Positions 57,514-64,000 of a stretch of DNA of 64,000 bases are shown here, one piece after another (position 1 is the first letter of the stretch; each line of letters begins with the position of its first letter). The DNA is from Notospermus geniculatus (Eukaryota; Nemertea; Pilidiophora; Heteronemertea; Lineidae). The stretch spans positions 165,813 to 229,812 of the forward strand of contig NMRB01000296.1 in assembly GCA_002633025.1 (NCBI GenBank). Reading direction: 5' to 3'. The translations under genes were made by a program, and so were the position numbers. Below the pieces are notes generated by a model that was given only the letters and a program-made list of their open reading frames with translations, was not told the DNA's origin and made no database searches.

Positions 57514-57759
57514 GCAGGGTTTCCACAAAAAAAAATATTTAGGGGGGGGGCACAGTGTTAATTCTGGTGTACTATCTCAGAGTGTTGCGTGTTTTCAAAG
57601 TTAATCTGGTGTATAAACATGTTTGAGAAATCAGAAGTGTAAGAAGATCTTTGTTCGACAATTTAAAGACACTGCTCTGCAATAATAAGGGGGGCTTTTA
57701 GATCATGAAAGGGGGGCTCCTGCCCCCTTGCCCCCCCCCCCCTCTGGTGGAAACCCTGC
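57514..57759. mobile_element. MITE with GCAGGGTTTCCAC ends
   Basis: GCAGGGTTTCCAC (57514-57526) is inverted as GTGGAAACCCTGC (57747-57759). The inside has an A run with a G run near the left end and a C run near the right end, which also pair. Non-coding. Confidence 0.75.
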
Positions 57760-58780
57760 TTACAGGAAAATGAAAATGCGTAAAAAAAAACTTGAAAGGA
57801 ACCTGGAACTGGTCACATAGGTCTCCATCGGAAAGCTCTCAGAGGGTCCTATTCCACCTACCTAATTGACAGAAGACTTGCTGGTTGCATTTCAATGAAT
57901 TCTATGTGTGTGTATTCTTTTACCTGAGAAGATCAGCCCACGTATCAAAACAAGTTCATAGCGGTGCAATCCCTCACCACCGTGTTGGTAATTTGCCGCC
58001 AAACAAAAATAAAAAAAAGCACAAACCCTGTGTTTCACATTTCAAAGAAACGTTAATCCCGCACCCATCCTATTCTATTGTTATGAGTAAACCAATAGAT
58101 TTGAAAACACAGGTAGGATAATTGCGAATGTCATTGAAAGTTTGCCTAGAGGCCTTGTTCCCACCTACACCATCAGAAAATGAGACGTAAATTATTGATA
58201 GACACCTAAACTAGTGATTAACCCCTAGACATATGCATTGTAATCAGAAAGATATCGTGCACAATCGTTTTAAGATGTAGTTTACTAATATTGATATTCT
58301 TTTATGTTCAGCCTCTTTTAATCACTTTGACCTCATGCAATTTAGATCAGGAGTGCTGAGCCGTGTAGTCTTTGCAAAGTGTTTATACATCAAGACACAG
58401 AATGATGATAACAAATTTTTGCACTAGAACCCGTGCATTTGTGGTCTGTACTCAATTAATAGATCACAATCCAATCAATTACTTATCAATACTTATTGTT
58501 CGGATGGTTCAAACTGTACTCCTCAACACACTGTAAAGAATGTTACCAATGACCTGAGAGGTTGACAATCTCCTTGATACCACCATCATCCCACTGTTGC
58601 AGATTTTGAGGAGCAGTTCAATCTTCAAAAGTCTTTATTTCATCAGATGGACTTCGAACACAACCATTGCTCAAATCGACATATTCATGGCTTGAGAGTT
58701 CCTTCTCCTGCTGTCACAATAAATTCTACCTCATATATATTGTACGGAATAACCTGCTGACCAGAGAGGATCTTCTTTAT
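57760..58780. other. No gene recognised
   Basis: AT-rich DNA. A 78-codon ORF at 57885-58121 ends near a CACAG-GTAGGA donor-like site but has no domain. Confidence 0.35.
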
Positions 58781-58880
58781 GGCCTAGTGGTTGGCAACGC
58801 TCGGAGTTAAGCAATGTTGAACACAGTCGTGAGAGAGATGAGTGACCAACACATATATAATACAACTGGGAACCACCTCA
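58781..58880 (+). mobile_element. 5S rRNA-derived SINE fragment
   Basis: GGAGTTAAGCAATGTTGAAC matches the 5S internal A-box region (GGAAGCTAAGC), and AGATGAGTGACCAAC matches the C box (GGATGGGTGACC), at about the spacing of 5S rRNA. CTGGGAACC follows. Divergence and missing ends exclude an intact 5S gene; a 5S-promoter SINE is the likely source. Confidence 0.65.
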
Positions 58881-59008
58881 GGAGAGGAATAAAAAAGATT
58901 AGAGACATTCCTCTATAAGAGATGCCTTCAGTATGTCCACTCACTGACCCATTATCATGATTCAGACTAATTTTAATGCCTGTCATGTATTTTTAATTTG
59001 TATTCTAG

Positions 59009-59420
59009 ATTTGACTGAGATGTCACTGACGGATGTCTACTATTGTAGCGTGAGAACATCTGTAATCTCTGGACACGGTGTCCTTCGTCTCTTTGGGTAT
59101 TCTTCACGAATAAGAAGTGAGAATTTTCCAGGTTCATTTGAATACGGTCCTGTAATCTCAGGTTGTGTGGTTTGTTCCTCGTTCAGAATGGAATGCGAAT
59201 GAATTTATCTGTGTGTTAATTGTTGTTTCCTTTGCCAGGACCTCTTGAGATTTTCTTGTCCACACACCAGATTTATCTCCCAACATGCCGAATTGCCAAG
59301 GTATAACTGAGGAGAATAGAGCTGCCTTATTCAGAGTGGTCACATCTTCTTTCCTTCATTTTCCATGCCATGGCAACTTTTGTTTCACAGCCTCTGGTCG
59401 CCGACCTGTTGAAGTGGTGA
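59009..59420 (+). CDS. Candidate three-exon coding tail
   Basis: Seen: acceptor TTTTTAATTTGTATTCTAG, exon 59009-59161; intron 59162-59238 (GTTGTG to GTTTCCTTTGCCAG); exon 59239-59300; intron 59301-59390 (GTATAA to TTTTGTTTCACAG); exon 59391-59420 ending in TGA. The phases join and the spliced frame stays open: SLTDVYYCSVRTSV and FGYSSRIRSENFPGSF in exon 1, GPLEIFLSTHQIYLPT across the first junction, PLVADLLKW at the end. Introns of 77 and 90 bp are short for such a repeat-rich genome, and no domain is recognised. Chance is possible. Confidence 0.2.
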
Positions 59421-59490
59421 TACCAAATAATAACAAAAAGATCAGAGCATCTTTTCCGCCTGGCTGGAGGGCTCATCCTTCCTCATAGAC

Positions 59491-59808
59491 CCAATGATGC
59501 TGCCAATTTTAGAGTCTGTTCTCAAGGTTGCTGCCAGTTTTAGAGTCTGTTCTCAAGGTTGCTGCCGGTTTTAGAGTCTGTTCTCAAGGTTGCTGCCGGT
59601 TTTAGAGTCTGTTCTCAAGGTTGCTGCCGGTTTTAGAGTCTGTTCTCAAGGTTGCTGCCGGTTTTAGAGTCTGTTCTCAAGGTTGCTGCCGGTTTTAGAG
59701 TCTGTTCTCAAGGTTGCTGCCGGTTTTAGAGTCTGTTCTCAAGGTTGCTGCCGGTTTTAGAGTCTGTTCTCAAGGTTGCTGCCGGTTTTAGAGTCTGTTC
59801 TCAAGGTT
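59491..59808. repeat. 31-bp minisatellite, about ten copies, ending at an N
   Basis: The unit reads GCTGCCGGTTTTAGAGTCTG followed by TTCTCAAGGTT. The first two copies read CCAATTTT and CCAGTTTT, the rest are identical. The undetermined base at 59809 follows directly, so the true array length may be longer. Confidence 0.95.
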
Positions 59809-59809
59809 N

Positions 59810-61910
59810 CGATAACCTGTTGAAACAGGTAAGTCCTAGGTCAGGTAGTCCTAGGTCAGGGAATGTACAGATCGTTTCTATCCTCTGACACTCAGGACAG
59901 GGTTTGATCTTGGGTGATAAATTTCAACACCAGTAAATGCCTCTACTAAGATTTTGTTCCTGGATTGTCTTTCGAATAGACGAGTCAGAGGTGGACCATT
60001 CTTCTGTTGACTGGCCACCTTCAACACAGTGAAGCTTCTACCAGTTGCTTAGTGGTCAACATGAGTCGAAGTTGTCAGTAGATGGTCCTTGGCGGATAAG
60101 AAAACAACTGACAGTGACAGTTCAGTGCAGAAGATGAGTACAGAGCTGGCGTTCTAGCTGTAGTCACCACCGTGACACCCTGATGTAGTTCAGTAGAAGC
60201 CACTCATGTCATGTAACAGGTATTCTCCATTTCATGGCACGTGCTACGGTAACCCCAGGCAATGACCAGAAGCCTTTCAAAAGAAGTGACTTATCAGGTT
60301 GTAAGAGCTTCTGCCGACCACTGCACGAGGTTGGATGGTTAAGGGATGGCTTTCTTACGTCCATGGTCATGATGGGGTACTCTCTCCACGGCAACCATCA
60401 GTTGTTGCGATGGTTTATGGTTCCATGGCTGAATATCATTGAAGTTGAAGCAGAATGGTGACGAGGGGCCCAACACAATCCATTCAATTCTCGATCACGT
60501 TCGCGAAACAATCGGCCCTAAGTTTCCTTCATGGTGCTCTATGATCAGATCTTCGACGTTCTGCACGCTATGAAACGCTGATGGTCAGTTCAACACCATG
60601 ACGGGTGCTTTGAGGGCAATTTCTAGTCAGTTTACTGCCATTCTGGGAACATTAGCCAATCTAGGCAACTTGCCGTGACCCTATTTGCAAAAGTTGTAAA
60701 GTTGTGGCCATGAATAATTGAACAGCGTGTGGGTGTTCGGACTGTTGTTGCGGTCATATCTAGTCTGATTCGTCTTCACCTTTCAATGACCAGATTCGGT
60801 ACAAAAAAACCCAGCCACTCTATTTAGGAGTCAACGGCAGAGTCACTGCTGAAGGTATACCTCCCAAGTTTCAGTTACCTTTGCAGCAGCCAGGGGTTCG
60901 TAGTACACAGTCCAAGATTAATGGAGCCCATCCATATTGAAACCTCCAGAAGCAATGGACTAAGCCCAAGAGCTGCAGCTTCAGTTCTTGGTTGAGTCGT
61001 CGCTTAGGACCAAGCGAGTGCTGAATGAGGTGCTTCTTGAGTTCTCTGGAGGGATTTCAAGAGAGACTGGGGTAATGTGTAGTGAACTCCATATTTACAG
61101 TGGAATGCATTTTATATTTTAAAAAAATTTATGCACAGAAGGATAAGAGACAGTTGATCTAATTTCATAGCAGATGTCGTTCAGTATGCATAGATGCTGG
61201 TGCATGGCCCATCTCTGAGTCTCCATTATGATATATCACCCGTCATTCCCAATTATTACTGCAGTAGATGAACAGGATGGTGGATAGTGAAAAATTAATG
61301 AAGGTCCCTAATTGACGTGCTATCCTTAAGCTGTGTGTATGATCCAGCCATCTCTCTGTGATGCGTGGCAATATGGCTCAGAGGTTGTTGATCTCATTGT
61401 TAGCCCGTTGTTTGTTGATACATTGTTGGCTAGGCATTGGTTGGTACTTTGTTGAAGAGACCACAAGACCAGATTTCTGGAAATGGCATCTGTTGACGTT
61501 GCTTCGAAAACGTTCATTGCGCAACGATAGCTGAACTAAAACAGGTGACCGACCTCTACCCTGAAAAAGGAGTCAATAGTACTTCACCCTCATGTCTGGC
61601 CCTCGAAAGGTTAGATTTGTTGACCATAAATGCAAGGCCAGATTGCCGTCTGAACTGGGATATTTGGTCATTAGGGAACACAGTGATCCACTGTATCCAA
61701 TCTCCTTCATGGCCTCCGAGATCATTTTTCATGTCTGAATAGGCTATATGATCTATTGACAGCATTGTGATCAAGTCATAGGCCAGGCATGCGCAGATCT
61801 CTTCGTTTCATCCGGTCTGAGGCAAGTGTTGGCCCTCTTTAAGAAAGAGCCACAATGACACTTGAAGGCGGTACATTGTTAGTGGACACACCTGTGGAAA
61901 ACCAAGGATG
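59810..61910. other. No gene recognised
   Basis: Short ORFs on both strands at 60209-60461 and 61326-61774. No repeat stands out. Confidence 0.35.
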
Positions 61911-61913
61911 TCG

Positions 61914-62030
61914 CTCCACGATGGCTGCCATGGTGGCCATATTGAATTTCCACCAAGATGGCTGCCATGGTGGCCATATTGAATTTCCACCAAGATGGCT
62001 GCCATGGTGGCCATATTGAATTTCCTTTCC
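61914..62030. repeat. 37-bp tandem repeat, three copies
   Basis: The unit reads GATGGCTGCCATGGTGGCCA followed by TATTGAATTTCCACCAA. GCCATGGTGGC makes each unit partly palindromic. Confidence 0.9.
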
Positions 62031-63640
62031 AGATGACAACTGAAGAACCACTGGAAGAATTGGATTCACTTTTCCCTGTTTTTCCAGTGTTTAGCAACAA
62101 TTTTGTGTAAATTTTGCAGGAACGAAGTAATAACATTTCGTTGCTATTCACACATTTGACGTTTGAACCATACGGTATGATTTTATGGAGACAAATAGAC
62201 CGAGGATGGCAAATTTTCTAATCTCTGGCCAGGGTGAGCTCATTTAGCTTTGTTTGCCAGCTCTGTCAGTCTTTCTCGTGGGAATTTATCCCGCCCGACG
62301 CGATGAAGATGGATTGCAACCGCTGATACAAGATCTGTCATTTCCTTCGTTTTCATGTTTTACATATTGGTAACATATAATGGACTTGGAGGGGCCAGGA
62401 TTTCCCCTCTCTTCACACCAGGGGCTGATTTGTGGCCTAGTTTTTCATCTCTGGTGATGTTGTACGACGCAGAACAGTCTTCATCACCGCCTTTTTCCAA
62501 TGGCAGAATGGTGTGAAGAAGATACTTAAGGAGAAGTCATACGCATTAGTGTTTTTTGCATGTATTGACCGAGTACCCTGGATTCCGCCCTCAGGATTGG
62601 GTTGCAATGGAAGCAGACAATATTGAAGTGGGATGATGCTGACTAAGCATTCGTACTAAGATGTGTTTGGACTTACTCAGTTGTTTGCAACTGGACCTCA
62701 AGTGTCTTTATGTAGCACTTCCGACTGTAATACACTCCCGAAGCGCTTCAGACTGTTCCCCAGTCTCTCCAGAAATCTTTCTGGGGAACTCAAGGAGCAC
62801 TCACTTGATCCATTTACACCAGTTATCATCAGTTATGATTGACAGTTCTGGTTTGATATACACATGTACACGTACATGTTCCTCAAGTACAAATATTAGT
62901 GTTTTACTGGTCTGTTCTTTGGTGTAAAGAATTGCATCAGTGAGATTCAGCGATGATGACGTATGTGTTATATAGGCCATCTTCCAATACATACTGGGAC
63001 ATTGAATACATTCATAGCCATCTTCATGAACGATGTATCAGTTGGATTGAAATTGCACAACTGTTTCATCCTGAATTGACCAAAGAATGTGTGTATATAT
63101 GGGAAATGTCCATGTATGCGCCGAGTCATGTTCGGATGAAAGGAAACTGAGTAAATTTCCTCCCAAGTTTGCGAAGACGACCTATGCTTCAGTGTGCATG
63201 ATAGAAATGCATCGTAGTTCTGGCTGTTGAGACTTTGTAATGAGTTTTTGAAGAAGAAGACCCGAAGATACAGAATGATGTAATATAGAATGCACTGCTT
63301 TCTCAATTCTTGTAAGCGTGGAACTCTCAATGGCTGTTGACTTGGGAATGTTTCGTAAACACGGCGTTTTCAACAACATAATATTCGCGCCTGGAAGAAT
63401 TGGAGTTTGGTGAAGATGAATTTGATGAATTTATATTACGTGGATTCATTTTGTCCACGGTCATTAATATCAGTAGCAGATTTATAAGTAGTTTTTAAGT
63501 GGTGAACATAATGTGTTCATTATCAACCGATAGGATATCGTAGACTCTCACCCATGTTCTCAGTAGTTTCGGTTTGTTGGATTATGACCCACAAGGAAGC
63601 TTTGCATGGTAGAAGCACATTGGAGAGCAATGGTTTTACA
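62031..63640. other. No gene recognised
   Basis: A 120-codon minus ORF (62968-63330) and others lack splice context or domain. Confidence 0.35.
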
Positions 63641-63680
63641 TACAGTACAGGCCAAAATTAAAGTCCACTTGCTGTGCACG
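63641..63680. mobile_element. Tc1/mariner-like terminal end
   Basis: TACAGTACAGGCCAAAATTA resembles the conserved outer end of many Tc1/mariner inverted repeats, including a leading TA. No matching opposite end is visible to 64000, so the element is partial or continues outside. Confidence 0.35.
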
Positions 63681-63860
63681 TGCCACGTGAGCGCTGCGCG
63701 CGGGCCACCCACCGACGGCGCGTCGTACGTGCACGTCACACACACAGCGTCTTCTACAAGCCGTGCATGGGCCATGCACGGGACGTGCGCCGACTGCGCA
63801 GTGCATAAATCATGCCGTGCGCCGTAAGCGCACGTGTCAGGCACCGACTGTGCAGTGGCT
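63670..63860. other. CpG-dense block with CACGTG motifs
   Basis: GC-rich DNA with GCACGTGCCACGTGAGCGC, GTACGTGCACGTCAC, CCGTGCATGGGCCATGCACG and GCGCACGTG. Palindromic CACGTG and GTGCAC words recur. It may be the interior of the adjacent mariner-like element or a CpG island. Confidence 0.4.
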
Positions 63861-64000
63861 CAAGGGGCATTTCAGAATGGTATTTTTGTGACACTGCCGC
63901 CTTTTTTGTTGATTCTTTGCCGGGGAGCTGAAGCTGCAGCATCGGAATGACTGGAGACATGGGAGAGGATACACAACTCGTGTCTCAGCGCCGCCTACAC

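Noticed and set aside
58781-58880. Intact 5S rRNA gene
   Set aside because: Only the internal promoter region is recognisable and it is diverged; the 5' and 3' stems are missing.
59491-59808. CRISPR array
   Set aside because: The repeats are directly tandem with no unique spacers, and the setting is eukaryotic.
61914-62151. Gly/Trp/Pro-rich minus ORFs (62-90 codons)
   Set aside because: They are translations of the 37-bp tandem repeat.

Overview
The window looks like a gene-poor, repeat-rich piece of an animal nuclear genome. I find no operons, no complete single-exon gene, no rRNA or tRNA gene, no CRISPR array and no reverse-transcriptase or transposase ORF. The repeats are of kinds common in marine invertebrates: foldback MITEs, tRNA- and 5S-derived SINEs, and minisatellites. 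An invertebrate deuterostome or a lophotrochozoan would fit, but I cannot name a species. The window probably samples intergenic or intronic DNA.

Layout. 0-1.7 kb holds weak exon-like segments on the minus strand. 1.9-2.2 kb is a minisatellite. 5-8 kb carries GACGTC-rich and AAAAGGT-rich degenerate arrays and a coding-like minus-strand patch at 7.2-7.8 kb. 9.2-10.1 kb is a terminal-inverted-repeat element, and 10.8-12.5 kb holds four foldback elements. 14.3 kb has a tight cluster of splice signals. 14.5-15.3 kb holds SINEs. 17.3-18.2, 22.1-25.5 and 26.9-27.7 kb are tandem duplications. 20.6-21.5 kb contains the best coding-like terminal exon. 33.9-40.2 kb holds a candidate regulatory block, a 41-bp minisatellite, a duplicated SINE and a minisatellite built around nuclear-receptor-type palindromes. 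40.0-48.4 kb is one roughly 4-kb segment present twice. 49.7-50.2 kb is a non-autonomous DNA transposon. 51.6-54.1 kb is a 1.26-kb tandem duplication joined at a single N. 57.5 kb is another MITE, 58.8 kb a 5S-derived SINE, 59.0-59.4 kb a possible three-exon coding tail, 59.5-59.8 kb a 31-bp minisatellite, and 63.6 kb a mariner-like end followed by CpG-rich DNA.

The most informative part is the 40-48 kb duplication. The copies differ by a few percent over most of their length, but 488 bp (41815-42302 and 46231-46718) are identical base for base. That island is rich in CpG and homeodomain/POU-like motifs and contains a candidate first exon. Copy 1 carries two foldback insertions that copy 2 lacks, so copy 2 gives natural empty sites.

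All coding calls here are low-confidence exon guesses from splice signals and open phase, without any recognised domain. Regulatory calls rest on motif content only.
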